From NCBI RefSeq assembly GCF_019399895.1, contig NC_091865.1, positions 11,847,001-11,911,000 of the forward strand: 64,000 bases of DNA, given 5' to 3'. Both the position numbers and the translations under genes were made by a program. Shown here one piece after another: positions 24,401 through 38,500 of the stretch; positions within the stretch are counted from its first letter, which is position 1, and every line of letters starts with the position of its first letter. This DNA is from Cardiocondyla obscurior. Lineage: Eukaryota; Arthropoda; Insecta; Hymenoptera; Formicidae. The notes under the pieces were generated by a model, which searched no databases, had not been told where the DNA came from, and worked only from the letters and a program-made list of their open reading frames with translations.

Positions 24401-27400
24401 CCGCGAGACTCTCATCTACCTCCGTGCGTCTTGAAACGCGATATAGGAAGTGTGGGAAGTACCGCCAGGCGAGATAAGTGCCACTAACGCAAAACCCAAA
24501 ATTACGCAAGACTCTTTCAAAATATAATCCACCGACGGAGCGGAGAAAATCGTAATCGTATTCCGCGTGTCTCTCCTCCGCGGGTTACTAAAGGGATATT
24601 TTCAAAAGGAATACATTTCTACACTTTATTTCCCTGCTCTAAAAAAAAATATAATTTCACATATTGCGTGTTTATATTGGGCATTTAATTTCCTTGTGAA
24701 AATACAAAATGTGCCAATTTTAAACAATCAAAAGTATTATGAAGAATATTATTAAGTTATTAGATTTTAAAATTTGTTCTATCACCGGCGCGGTCCAATC
24801 GCTTCCAACATTGCGACTAACCTTTTCAATTTGATCCGAGTTTTTTTATCTTTGAGATCTCTTTTATGCGTGCGTCTCGATTTGAAGGATAACTGATGGA
24901 AGGTACTCGCCGTCGACAGATTCGAAGGGAAACATATGCCGAGAATCCGAAAAGAGAGAGGTAGGCGTCGCGACGCCTTGGATCGATCGGAGTGCGCGCT
25001 CAACTCCAGACCAACATGGACCCGGATTTACGGAGCTGAATTGAGTGGAAAAACGAGAACACGGTGGAAAAAAAAAAAAAAAAATACAGGTTTCGCCCTA
25101 TAAACTTGTTTACGCGAACATGCCGGTGTCCAGCTATGCGCGTAAATTCAACAGAGCCATATTAGCTCGGGAAATATCAGTTTCTTTTACGTGCACTACC
25201 AAAATGACATTTTTCGCTCGTGAACGTTATGAAAGGAACGAGTAATTTGCAAGAAATTTTGTCATTTATTGCGAACCGGTTCTATACTTATAAATATATT
25301 AAATATAATTAATACGTAAAACCAGGCAGATTACATTTAAAAGAGAAAATCAATCAGCGGTTGAATAACAATAAAATACGTGCAAATAAATTATTTATAT
25401 TATATTTATATAAAATAATGATATAATAAAAATATCTGAAACAATTTAATTCAATTTAATTTAATTAAAAGTAACAGAAGAAAGAAGATTTGTAAAACTG
25501 ATTAAAGGCCGACTATATAGATATTATTAATAACGTAAATTAAATTTTTTACCTTTAAAATATCTGTCTTTTGTTTTTTTTTTCTTTTTTTGCAAAGAAT
25601 TGTCGATGCAATGGCGTCGAAAGGAAGAAGGCCCTAACCGAGTAATGGGGTGTCGCCGGCAGTCGCGCATTTATAATTTCTGTCCCCAATCCACCCTTCA
25701 GCAGCCATTCTTTGTTCTGCATTTTTCTCTCTTTCTCTCTCTCTCCTTCTCTTGTAGACTGCTAACACGAAACAATTGCTTTTCGTACTGCAGAAAAGAA
25801 CAAAGCTGTCTGGAGTGGCGTAGGCAGGTCGACTGAAAAGCGCAAGATGAGCTACCGCGATGTCTCAAGAATCTAATGGCATTACTCCGTTCGACGGACA
25901 AAAAACAGGATGTTCTTTCTCGAAACCATATTATTATAAAATCTCTAAATATCAAATTAAATCTAACCATAAATATATATTTATTTAATATCATAAGAAA
26001 TAAATTATTACTCAATATTAATTTTCTTTATATTACTGGCGCTAAATAGATAAATTAATAGGAAAAAATATATGTATAAGAAACGTGAATGTCAAAAGTT
26101 TTCTTTACTCGAAATATCCATTTGGTGCAGCTACGAATGAAGAACTTTAACTCGCGGATAACTTGTCTTTGGAGAAAAAAAAAAAAAGAAAAAGGTTCCC
26201 GCAGCGCGAATCGAAAGAGAGAACAAAGCGGAGCAAACGGGCGTCCAGTCGTCACGACGAGAAGCCGTTGGCCCGCGAAACTCGTTTCGGTTTAATTTAT
26301 GCATTATCGCGGCCCGAACGTGCCGCCCCACCTCGATCTTCGAGGCCCCCTTTGTGCAGTTATTAATGCGCCCGGGCCACTTCATTTTCACCCTACGGCG
26401 CGCCGGTGCACGGCGTTAGGACGACTGCATATCGCGCCGTCGTCCTACCTGCCGTCCTTCCGGACCCGGGCCGATTCGTTCCTGCGTATGCAAATCCGAT
26501 GCGAAATAGACGGGAGAAATAGACGGCCGCGCGGGGCGGAGACCGTGCGAGGAGAGATTCTTTCAGTATACATCTGCCGGCGCGAACAATCGTCGGAAAA
26601 ATAATAACTGTTTTTACAGCAGAGAGAATACGTTGCTGGGCATCAGAACCGGCTCTTCGCAACATGGTCGATCAGCAAGTTTCGAGTACCTTGGCGAGCG
26701 CTCTTGACGAAGCCAAAAGTTCGTTAATCTTTTACAATACCACGCTATGACAAGCTTGGCTTCGCGTAATCGTCGCTAGAAGATCTGCAATTGTTTCCGT
26801 AGAACGCATCCAGTCAAATTAATATTTTACGTCAATTAAAGAAAAAGAAAAGAAAAAAATTAATGTGTACAAATAAATTATTAAATATTCTTGTACATAT
26901 ATAATTTTTATATATATGTAATTTTTTTTTTTTTTAATAACTTTGTATGAAATGGGATAGCCGAGAAAATTTACATTACTATAATTATACAATTAAGCGT
27001 TCCGCAATTAAATGAAGAGTGGAGAGAGAGAGATGATGGGCCATTTACCCTTAACGTTTTTCACGGAAAATATACGAATGCAATCAGCTGGGTATAATAG
27101 TAAATTCTAATTTATTTTAGCAATTTGATCGTCGCCGCTACATATTGGCATGGAAATTCATTTTATCGCGTTTATAAATCTCTTTTAGAAGCTTAACGCG
27201 GTGTAATCGAGAACGTGAGATATTTTCTAATGTGAACATTAAACTCACGCACGTAAAGCTTTGAGAGTCACTGTGTGTGGCAAGCTAGACAACTGCTTTA
27301 CCTTTTTGGAGCCGATAACAGAGACGACTGTAAAGGTTAAGGGTTGGAGCAGAGTACAACCCCTCGGCGGAACGATATGCGTACCCTCTAACAAGCAACG

Positions 27401-28880
27401 TTTAAAACCTGTTTGTCGTTCGGAGTCGGTAATGTTTTACCTCAAAAATATATAGGGTGTAATACAAATATTGAGTACTATTTATAAAATATTATTTATG
27501 AAATAATACTTATAAAAAATGTGTATTGCATTAAAAAAAAATTTCTCTCAATTAAAATAACTATAATTTAAAAATACTACAAATATTAATTTAAAGTATG
27601 AAAAATTACGTTCCTTTAACATTTTTTTAAAGATAACAATTAATTATATTAATATAATTAATATAATTTTTATAAGGTTTTCTAAATTAAAGATTTAATT
27701 TATATAGAATTAATTAAGTTAATAAAATTATTAACAATTACAGATTTTTATCTGAATTTTATGCATAAACATTTTATTTTAAGAGCGACAATTTATTTCC
27801 ATTTAATTTTAATGTACTTTTAAAAAGTATGAATTAATTAAACGATTTCTAGAATTAATTTCTCACATTAGATGCAATACGTGATATGTTGCAGAAAAAA
27901 GATATCTAACAAATATTACACAATTATTCCATAACTTTACAATAACTTTATACTTGAAATACAATAAATTATCGGAAAACAATAAACGTCATCAAAGTAA
28001 TTATTTAATTATACAAAGTAGTAAAGAACGTGCCTTAAGAATATATATATTTTTATTTTTACATGCTCGAGGGCGTAAGTCTTTCAAGCAAGATGCTAAT
28101 TACGAGTCCTCGTTCTCTTGTTTGGTTGAAACGTAAGTCCCAGATTACCTTACACGTTAATTACCCAGTAATTAACTCTCGTCATTCTCCCGGCGCCATC
28201 GGATGCGAGGTTGGGTGGTGAGAAGGTTGATGGATCTCGTGATTTGGCTTTCTTAAAGCCGAATTTTCCGTAAGCCCGAATCGCCGCCATCGACGCGGAA
28301 TAAAAGGTGACGATGGCGTTTATCGACCCTCCTACGTTCAACCCCGCGACCCCCTCCCCCCAAAAAAAAGACGCAACAAAATACGACGTTACTCCGGTTC
28401 CAACTCGGCGCCATTAAAACTTCATTTCATGCTCGTTACTCGCCCGTATTTTTAACAACCTCGATAAACGGGCCGCGTCAATATCTGATGCGCAGCAATT
28501 TCGACAAATTCGTCAACATAATTGGGACTATAAATTCTTTCACAAATTCAAACTGTTTATTTTCAACTCGTTGCGAGTGATTGGAAATAAAGTGCTATTT
28601 AAGAACGAGTTTTTAACGTGCAAATGATCTTATATGTCACTTAAACCAGTATTTTATTTTTATTTTATAATTAGAAAATCTATTCTAAAAATTAAAAGTA
28701 TATATATTTATAAGAATTATGTTGTCGAAGTAAGTAGAATTTTATTGCTTTTATATCCTGTTTTCGCATCAATTTATCAAAGCATATCTCTGTAAAAATG
28801 TCATATCTTTGATTAATTATTTTTTATAAAAATTTATCCCACTTGTGTCTTTTCTTTTGTCGCAAATGGGCCAGCTGAAA

Positions 28881-29010
28881 CAGGTAGCGAAAGGCATTTT
28901 CAGCAACAGGTATTGATACCTTATTATTCCCGCTTCATCGATTCGATTGGACTTGATTTTCACGCGTGGCAGGTACACGGCACGCGCTCAGGTAAAATCA
29001 CTGCAGGTAG
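28881..29010 (+). promoter_or_regulatory. Dense cluster of five CAGGTA motifs, candidate early-embryonic enhancer
   Basis: CAGGTA occurs at 28881, 28907, 28970, 28989 and 29004, all on the + strand. The first and last are full CAGGTAG heptamers, the TAGteam motif recognised by the insect zinc-finger activator Zelda. About 0.06 copies of the hexamer would be expected in 130 bp counting both strands. The block lies in the middle of the gene-poor region, far from any gene found here. The motif density is seen directly. The enhancer role is inference from what is known of Zelda in insects. Confidence 0.45.
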
Positions 29011-31599
29011 ACATCGATTACCAATGCATTGACGCTCGTGCCGCACTGAAAAGGTCAACAATCAGAACTTTAGATACCATTTCTTAAGCCTCAGCACTTG
29101 AAGGCTTGTCTAGACTGAAAACCCTTATTTGACATCGAATCTCACTCGTGAGAAAAGTAAAGAATAAATTTCTTAAATCAATAACAATAAATAATTACAT
29201 GCTATAAGTATTTAAAAAGACTCGATATTAAAGTAATTAAAATAATAAATTCTGTTAATAAGTACATTTTTATTGTATCGATTATAAAATATGTCTATAA
29301 TTTTGAATTATTTTTTAAAATCATGTCTAATTATTGATAATTTAAAAAATTGAACCAGGGTAATTGTGTATTTAATACGGGCATTAGGACAATGCAAAAG
29401 TACGAGAGACGCCATTGCAAGAGAGAGAAATGCGAATTGTGTTGCTGGTCGAGGGACCACCCTCTAAACTCCACCCCTACCGCCCTTATTTAGTGTACGA
29501 CAAACTACGGAGTGTGTACCTTATTACTTGAAGATCAGCAAAGATTTATAAATAATCTAATTTAATAATAACACGTATATTTCATTTTGATTTTTATCTA
29601 ACTCAATAAAATCATTACACGTGGAATTGTTCTTAACACAATCTTAATAAAAAGACCTGCGTCGCAAACCATAAAGCAGAAAAATAATAATTCTCACAAA
29701 GAGACGAAAAAGAAACGTTGTTTTTATGTGTCTCGTATTCCGCTTGTAATGGAATATATTTAAAATACAATAAGAATGCCTAGTCATCTTGTACTTTTTT
29801 TCTTTCTTTTTTTTTTTAATTTGAGATTGCGACAGCTCATGGTACTTGGTTTGCTATGCAAATGAAGTGAAGAATAAGAAGTAGATCTTTCTTTAAAAAG
29901 ACAGTAAAAACTTGCGACGTGTGCATATTAAAAGCGTATAAAGTAGGAAGAGAAGAGCGAAACCAGAAAGAAAAAGAGACATCGTTCCTGGGCGCGGCCG
30001 CTAATTAACGATAATGCACTTCTTCGACAAATTCTATCGAAAAACATGAAGCCGCGCGTCTAGTCCGCGCTCTCTGATCATCGCGGTATCGGTTCACAGC
30101 CACGACCTTCCAATTAAAAGCATTTCGGAATTTCCCGTGGCGGCCGCCCATCGTCCTTCGTAGTCTATCGTCGTGAGAAACGGAGATAGAGAAGGAAATG
30201 CCAGGAGAAATCGCTCGGGCGCAATAAGTCAAATCTTGTTTGCGAGTCGGTGCCTAGTTAGGACGACTGACCGGGTCTGCCGTGCCGAGGGCTCGGCGCG
30301 AAGAGATGGACTCGTCGGGAAGAAGAAGAGAGGGTGAACCGAAACGAGTCGACGGGGAGATTGAAGCACCAGAAGAGCGGCCGAGGGGGGACGGGGGGGG
30401 CGGAAGAGTGGGCGCGCGAGTACCTCCTCATCGACCGTATAATTAAACCGGGCGCTGATTAAAAAAGTTACCATGGCCGTAAGATCATTACAGGGCCTCC
30501 GATCCCTCCCGCCGCCCTTCGCGGGGGCCGAGGCTCGCTCCTCACTTTCCCTCGCTCGCTCTCGACCCTTGGGGGTTGCGGCCTCTTCCCGCGCGCGCGG
30601 TTCGTCCCGGCGAATTCAGACGCCGTGTTTTTCCGCCCCACGGAGAGAGCCCGCAGACGGAGAAAGTCGGTACCCGGTCGTCTCGTTGTCTCCATTAGTT
30701 CTGCTGTCGCGTCATCCTCGCGCCGAAAGTTGTTTAACCCTTGAATACATAAATTTTTATGCGACAAAACAAGGCTGCGTCGTTACTAATGTGAAAATCA
30801 AAGTTTAGCAATTTACAAGAAGACTTCTTCGTAAAAAATTATCGAAAGAAATACGATTATTTAATGAAATCAGAGGAACTTTAGAAACTGACTTTTGTAT
30901 ATATTTTATATGTATTGTACTTTTGTATAGTACATTTTTTTTTTTAATTCTATCTATTAATTAACGTGCGATAAAAACGGATACACTTTTAATCAAATTT
31001 CTCTGTGTCAACCATTATTAAAATCTAATCAGAAAATGATTAAAAAATACTCATTTAGATAGTTTGTTTCGGGTATATATAAAATCTAAAATAAACTGGT
31101 ATCATATAAGATTTTATATAGTTTAACTTCCGAGCAAAATCCTTTAATTTAATCTTTGGGTCATTTGTAAAGAAGAGAAAGTTGTAGTCGTCCACAATTA
31201 CCCCTTATTCATCTCCTTTATTATGCAGACTAATGCGGATAGATGTAATCGCATCATGACTTGAGTGTTCTTACAAATACATCTTCGTGAATACTTCTGC
31301 AATTTTAAATATTATCACAGAGTTTACGTATTATTTTTTAAATAATTCGATATCAATTTTCCATGCCATTTAATTAAATATAAATTAATATTTTACTTTA
31401 TATAAAAAAAAAACACATATTTAAAATACGATTTTTAATATTCTCTTCTAAGTTACTTAGTCGAAAAAAAGAATCGATGTTTTCTTCTCATTCCATTAAT
31501 CCTGCGTACCCACGAAAGACATTCCAGACAAAGCCCTACATTATTTGACGTGCAAAAAAAATAACGTCTCCGTGCAAGATCGCCGGCGTTACATGTAAA
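29011..31599. other. Gene-free DNA
   Basis: No supported exon. The part 29950-30780 is CpG-rich and has overlapping open frames on both strands with no domain. The flanks (29160-29400, 30800-31500) are AT-rich with no structure that I could recognise. Confidence 0.5.
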
Positions 31600-32598
31600 A
31601 TGATGGACCGTGTCCCTTTTTCCGAAGTAAATCGCAAAGATTTCGAGATGCTCGCCGGCGCAACTTCGGCGACCCCTTTTCCTCGCTTTGTGTCCGGGTG
31701 TAACCCTCTCGTCTCTCCCCCGTCCTCTCCTTTTTCTCTCTCCGCGCCGATGGAAACTTTCTTAAAATTCAATATGAACCTTGCGGGCATCCCTACGAGT
31801 CCGGGTCGCCACCCCCGGCGAACGAGCCCCTTCGGCCGATGGCGGCGGGGCCTGGTTACCATGGCGATTCTTTTGCTTGACAGGTGGCTGCAACCACCAC
31901 TACCGCCGCCGCCGCCGTCGCCGTCGGCCACCCTCTATACTCTCCCCACCTCCTTCGTCCATTCTGCCTGCCACCGTTACGACGAACCAATCGCACATAG
32001 CGAAAAAATATTCAATCACGCGTCAAGAACCCGGCCGGTGACGATGGTGGTAGTGGAGGAGAATGAAAGAGAGAAAGAGAGAAAGAATCGAATCGCCCCC
32101 TCACGACTACCATCCCCCTTACCGATGGGGGACGAAGGTCGATGGCGGTGGAGGTCGAACCGCCCCGTTCCATTGCCCCCCTCTCTCTCTCTCCCCCGTT
32201 CATTTCCTCCTCCCTCTGCCAAGTACGATGGAATAATAAAATGCCTCGGATTACATATTCAAAATCAATGGCTCCGTACCTTCGACGTACGAACCAGAGT
32301 GGGTGGGCTTTACCTCCTTCCACAGCGTGCTCGGACCCCCGAGTTTCCACGCAGGGAGAGGAGGGTGGATGAAAGCTATGGACGGGGAAAATTTCGCGGC
32401 CGACATTTTAAGCAACCGCATTGTCGTTACCAATTAATTCTCTCTTCTTGGACGTCTCTTTTATTTCTACATCACGTCTCGCGATTTCGAGGGATTTCGA
32501 CCTTCTTCTTAAAGTTAAAGGGGTGTCGGCTTCGAAGAGCAACGGCAGAGAAAAGGCTATCCTCGAACAGCACGTTTATCCACGAACTCGAGATTTAA
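31600..32598 (+). other. Open frame of 332 codons in a C-rich block, coding status uncertain
   Basis: This is the longest uninterrupted frame in the gene-poor region apart from the galactosyltransferase-like exon at the far end. The product starts MMDRVPFSEV and is rich in Pro, Ser and Arg, with a run of prolines near residues 99-105. No signal peptide, membrane span or domain is recognisable. Antisense frames of 131 and 112 codons lie inside it, which points to local shortage of stop codons from C/T-rich composition rather than selection. No splice or polyadenylation signal was tied to it. It may be non-coding, or an exon of a long gene. I cannot decide. Confidence 0.15.
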
Positions 32599-35500
32599 AA
32601 GAAATTTTTTATAAAAAGTGGGCATATAAAATTTTTAGAATTTGTACATTGTGCTGAAAATATACACATTTTTCTATTAAATTATCAGGCTTATATTTCG
32701 CTTTTAAAAAGAAATTCTTCTTTTTTGTACAACTCCATAAAAATTAATATTACTTAAACATATGTACATATAATGCAAAAAAAATTATTTTTTAATTTCT
32801 CTTTGAAAAACATAAATTTTATCTTCCAAAAATCTATGTTTATTGTATGTATATTTTTTAAAATGAACACATATATCTCAATCTTTGTTATGTACTTATT
32901 TTATTTACGTATGCATTTTTTTAAATATTATTAATTTTTAAAAATCACGCAGATAAAAATGTAATAAATTATATTTTTGCATTATTTGGCGTAAAGATTT
33001 TTTTTTCTTTTTTTTTCTCTCAATTTCTCGGTAATTGACTGTAATTGTGCGCGAGCAAAAATCAAATGCAGCATTATAAAAGTCGTGAAGCATAAAATCT
33101 GCCCGATCATTATGACGATTGAGTTGCGCGTGATAATTTCACGGACAATCAAGAAGGAAATGGTCGAAGACGTATTTTATGAGATTTAACTAGCAACTAA
33201 TTGATCTTTCTGAGATTAACGATATTATTTCCAGACGACCGATTGCTAAGAATCATATTTGACTGAACAAAATGAAATATCGACGAATAAAACGACAAGG
33301 ATTAAATTTCCTTAAATATACGTGCAATTTCGATATAACATAATTCATTATTTAGTTACTCTGTTGTGTCAGAAGAAATTATTTAATTGAACAACTTTAA
33401 TTATAAAAAAAAAATTAATAGTCACAAATTATAGAAATTGTTTGTCTTTTTTTCAATCTCACCAGTTTCGACGATGCTTTTTTCTTTCCGTATTCCGCTG
33501 CACTGGTCGCACGACTGCCAAAATAATTCGGACGAAATAAGCAACGTAGAGATTTGATGGCCGGCCGTTTTGAAACTGGCCTCTTGCATTTTGTGTGAAT
33601 GGAGGACCCGTTTCCAAGGGCCACCCTTTCGTCGACCATGTAGTGGGGTGGACTCGCTCGAGTTTCACGTGACCCTTTAAGAACACGAGGACTCCCCCTG
33701 GACACGCTCGTCGCAGAAAAACTGGACTTTAAAATAATTTTTGAACCTGGTTAATAATAATTAAGAAACAACATATCGATGACTGTAGATTAACTTTTAA
33801 TTCCATAGAGATGTGTGTAATTAAAAATAATAAGTATATTTCCGTGATAAAATGAATTAAAATTAAACAATCCAAATAAAATTCTTGTTATTCTTAAAGA
33901 ATTGTACGTAGATAAAATTCAAAAGCAATGAAACATTGCATTAAAAATAAAAAAAAAAAAAAAAAAGAAATTAATATTAAATTCATAGAATTTAATTAAG
34001 TAATACAAAACTTATATAAAATAATTTCGTAAATTTTTCTTCTTGTGCACCGGTCACAAGGGAGGAAAGAGTGATTGTTAAAGTTCGGAATCAGGAACAT
34101 AAGAAATAAAAGTTATAACGTACCTGTAAGACAGGTCGCTCTCTATTCTTCGTGCTTTCTTAGGATGATGATTGTTCGAAGTCGTCGTTACGAAACCGTC
34201 GTTGATCCAGAAGAGAAACGATAGACAATAGCTACAGTGGCTTTTTTGCTCGGGCAGCTGCCGGGCGCCAAATCAGAGGGGGACATTACTTAATAAACGT
34301 GCGCATCCGGGGTGCGGTCCAGTCACCATTGTTTCAGAATCGGTAAATGGGCGTTCACCAGCGGATACGCGCGACCAAAGGGTTAAGGATTAAGGGTTGA
34401 GGATTGTTGCTCGGACCCACAATGGACACCTGGACGGCGCCCAGGGAAAATTGTGAGCAAGGAAAAAAAAAAAGAAAAAAGACAATCCTTTCTCATTGCG
34501 TTTGGACATCTGCCACCAATGGCTATTCTACCGCGAACAGAAAAATATGACAAATCAGTAATTTATTCTGCAATGGGTAATTATAGTTGCAGCACAATTT
34601 ATTACGTAGAAAATTCACGAAAATATTGACAGCTTTTGAAGCCCCATTAATTGCTGCTATGCAAAACTTAAACTTTTAATTAAAAAGAAAAATTTTACAA
34701 ACCTAAATTTTTTAATAATTTAAATAGCCGCTTAATTGAGAAGCTATTATACGTTAGGAAATTAACGTTAATTTCTTTTAAATTTGCTCCATTTATATTC
34801 CATACTATAAGCATATTTAAATGCAAATATCACGAATTTTAATCAAAATTAGTGACGAGCCTACTTGCATCACGTACCGATCTTCATAAAAAAAAAATTA
34901 AAAAAAACAGTTTCCGCTGACATACTCGCACGCTGTCGCTGGATGAAGGGTTTAATTCGTCCCTCGCAAAAAGAACGTCGTCAAAGATCCCGTTTCTCGT
35001 CGACGCGATGAAACTGCGAAAGAAACGAGCGCACAATAAAACCGTATGATAATTGCAGCGACGTCGGCTATGAGAACGCGCTTCGCGGTCTCGTTTTTCT
35101 CACTTGACGAAGGACCACTTCTGGCGACCCTCGCCTTTCGATGAAAACAATAAGTTACATAGCAGGCAACCCGAATAGAGAAGAACCTGTTTCGCGAAGC
35201 TGCACGTATGAGGGGAAGAAACCACCGGCAGAGAATATGCAAAGTAAAAGGAGCTTCTTATTGCTACTATCACATGTGTCGCGACTCGCAAGTACGAAAA
35301 GTCCATAATAATTTAATATATATTCATATCACACACACGACTTGCCGATAATCAGCATGATTAATGTTGACCGAGCTAAATATTAAATATACAGAAAAAT
35401 ATAATTTCTGTCTTGCTATTTTTTTTTTTTTTTAATTTAAACTATTTTACTTTTTTATTTATTCAATATTTAAACAACCAATAAAGTCATAATGTTTTTA

Positions 35501-38500
35501 ACATCGGCATGCATCTTTTAAACATCTTTAAACAAGACGATATCACCTCGGTGTCGAATTTACACGAAGCTGGTAAACAGGCGAGTGTCTCAAGTAACAA
35601 ATTGCCTGCACGCCTTCATTAATCAAACGTAATGAAAGGGTGAACAGGTAAGTTGTTATTTGACTTATTTCGCTGCCAGCTTGGCGCATTCGTGGTCTCG
35701 GGAGTGAGAGATATGAAAGTTCGGCAGTCTCAGATCATGCTTATCGAAGTTACCTAGCCAAAAGTTGGTTGAACCGGAATTACGGTGCTGGTGCAGCCCG
35801 ATCTAAGGAGGACAGAGCGGCGCATTAATAACGTATGCACCGCACAGCTGGCACCGGCGCGTTTTGTTCTTCTTGGCGCTACAGGTTCTTGAATTTCACA
35901 CACATCACACGATAGGGTTGCTTCTCTCTGGTCTCTTGCTGCTCACGCTCTCCTTCTCTCTCTCTCGTTTTCCCCCGATCTTCCGTTCGCGTTCTCACAT
36001 CCCCGGAGGAACCCCCTATTGTTTTATACAGCGAGACCAGTTTTTGTTTCATTCTGCCCTCCTTTCCTCTTCTCTCGCGCTCTCTGTCTCTTTACGGCTT
36101 ATTATATATATATGCGCTTTCGAGCGTTCCATTTGTGCACGCCAATTGTTCGCACGGGCAAACTTTAAACCCGGTTCGCTGCGAGAGCGCCGTGTAGAAA
36201 AGAGCGAAGAGGGTCCGGACGAATCCGGTCAAACGGCGCGAGAGAGCAGAACGATGGCCGAGAAAAAAATGAGACAATGAAGGGGTTAAAGTTGATACAA
36301 TTGAACGAGAAACGTCGCTGCGTCGGTACAGGCCTGATTTATTTTTGCTAGTCAACCCCTTTGACTCCGCTCCGCGCTAACCATCCCGTCTTCACGCGCG
36401 GGAACATCGCGCTACATTGTTTTTCCGACACGGACTCGCGGGGAGGTAAAACTGAGGGAAATAAAAAAAAAAAGAAAAAAAAACCCTTGTGACGATTTAA
36501 AAAGCGCTCTGCGCGAGGCACGGTTACGGATATGAATCATTGCCCCGTAACTAGCGGAAGCGTTTTGTGACGAGGAAATTATTTCGTCCTGGACACGGTG
36601 AATTATTTGACGCGTATGAATGTGAACCGCATCGAAATTTACGCGCAATAAGGGTTGATGACTGTTTATCAAAAACTAACATGCAGCTATATAGACAGTG
36701 GAGATAAAGAGACAAATAAAAAATTTTAATTAAGCAATTTTTGATTATTATCGTAATCAAAACGAATAAAATTATTTCTATTTCTAAAAGCACATTTCTG
36801 GAATCTATAATTTTTTTTTTTGTGAAATATTATTTAAGCGTTTTTTAATTCATTTACATTGCCAGTAATATATACGTTTTTTTTTTTTTAATATATCATA
36901 CATTTATAATGTTAGCAATATATCAATACTTTTATTTAATATTAGAGAAATCTTGAGCTACGTATTTTAGATTCGTAGTAAATATCACATGTGCTCTTGC
37001 GTCTTTATATCGCAGACGATCATCACATCTTCAAGTACAATTACTTAAATTCAAAATTTACAAAGCGTAAGAAATCGCTTGCCGTGCGAAGATTGACACA
37101 ACGGTGCGCGTTGTTAACAAACGGATATAAAATAAATTGGTGAATATCTTAAGAGACCTGTTCCAAATTCGCGATAAACATTCATCCATCGTGCGGAGCT
37201 ATTCGTCATTTTCGCTCATCTATTTCGCCCACAAAATTCTTTCCCCCCGGCGAGCTCTCGGCCGTCCGACGATAATCCGTCATTCCGACGCGGCGGACAG
37301 GGGAAATCGGAGGAAAGAGAGGGAGGAAGGTAGAAATTGAAATGCTAAAAGCGAAATTGGGTAGGAATTAGGAAAAACGCTGCGAGATGGGACGGTGTTT
37401 ACCCGTCATTGCTGGAAGGGAGCGCGAAGGTGGGCCCCATGGCGAACTCGGAGATTTCTCCATCCCCCGTCGAAAGAACGAGGATGCGGGGTTGGTGCTG
37501 GCCACCCTACCTTGCCCAGTGGCTGCTGCATGCTCGATGAGGGCGAAGACGAGGGTGATGAGGCGGGGGCACCGTGTTAGCGTGGCAAAGGGGAGACCAA
37601 ATCGAAACGGCAGGGGTGAGGGTTCGGCTACGGGGTCGCGACGGTGGAGCGTGGAGTGCCGCGTAAATAACTTCCATCTTCGAGGGTGCAGCCCTTGTAC
37701 GAGGCGAAGGAAGAAGACGAGAAAGTGAATGAGAAAAAGAAGAAGGAGGAGGAGAACGGCTCTCGAAGCTCGAGGGTAAGAAAGGGCCGGTGGAAAAAGA
37801 AAGTCCCGGCGTAGGAGCGAGAAAGTAAAAGCGGAGATGGCGTCGGTTATAGGAAGGCAACAGCGACGTCGGCCGAGCTCGCGTAGCGTGTGGAAGGTGG
37901 GATGTAAAATATTCTTAATGAGCAAAGACTTTCAAGTATTGACTCAAAATGGCGGCTGTCCTTTCAAGTCGGCTTGTTAAGCATTATCCCACACCGCGGT
38001 GGCCTCTCCTTATCCTCCTTCACCCCCCCGCGCTTTTCTTTGTGCCAACATCACTCCGATGCTTCCCCTCTCGACGTTACTTCGTGTTCCACTGTCTTCA
38101 TCATCGGACATAGGGCTGTTCGGAAAAATTGCGGAGGGACGACGAAAAGTCGGTCTTGCTCGGTTGCTCCATCCGCTACGAGCTGACGTCTAAAAAAAAA
38201 AAATTGTAAGAAAAATCGTGTCGCAAATATTAATATTTTTTATTATTTTCTAAGTTGAATATATTTATCGTTATATTTTTTTATAACAAGTCATATAGGT
38301 TTCTATTGATTTAATAATACTTCTCTTTAATATATTAAAAATAATTTTTTTAATAAATGTGATATACTTTGTATTAAAGAGAGTTTTAATATTTTTATTG
38401 ACTCGTAAAGCAGTTTTAGATATCCAAATTTTTCATGGATTTCGAACTTTGACGCTGGTCCTCGAAGGATGCAGGCTATCGAGTCCTTTTCTACAAAGGC

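Larger units (their letters stand above)
17218..28840. other. Gene-free DNA, AT-rich with CpG-rich islands
   Basis: No supported gene. CpG-rich blocks lie at about 18300-18900, 20030-20870, 21800-22320, 23900-24310 and 26180-26600. The longest open frames in them (for example near 21860-22309 and 23899-24306) overlap frames on the other strand and have no recognisable domain. Between the blocks are AT-rich stretches (about 17220-17600, 19680-20000, 25260-25570, 27470-28060) with no visible structure. The sequence is compatible with regulatory DNA or a long intron of a gene outside the window. Confidence 0.5.
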
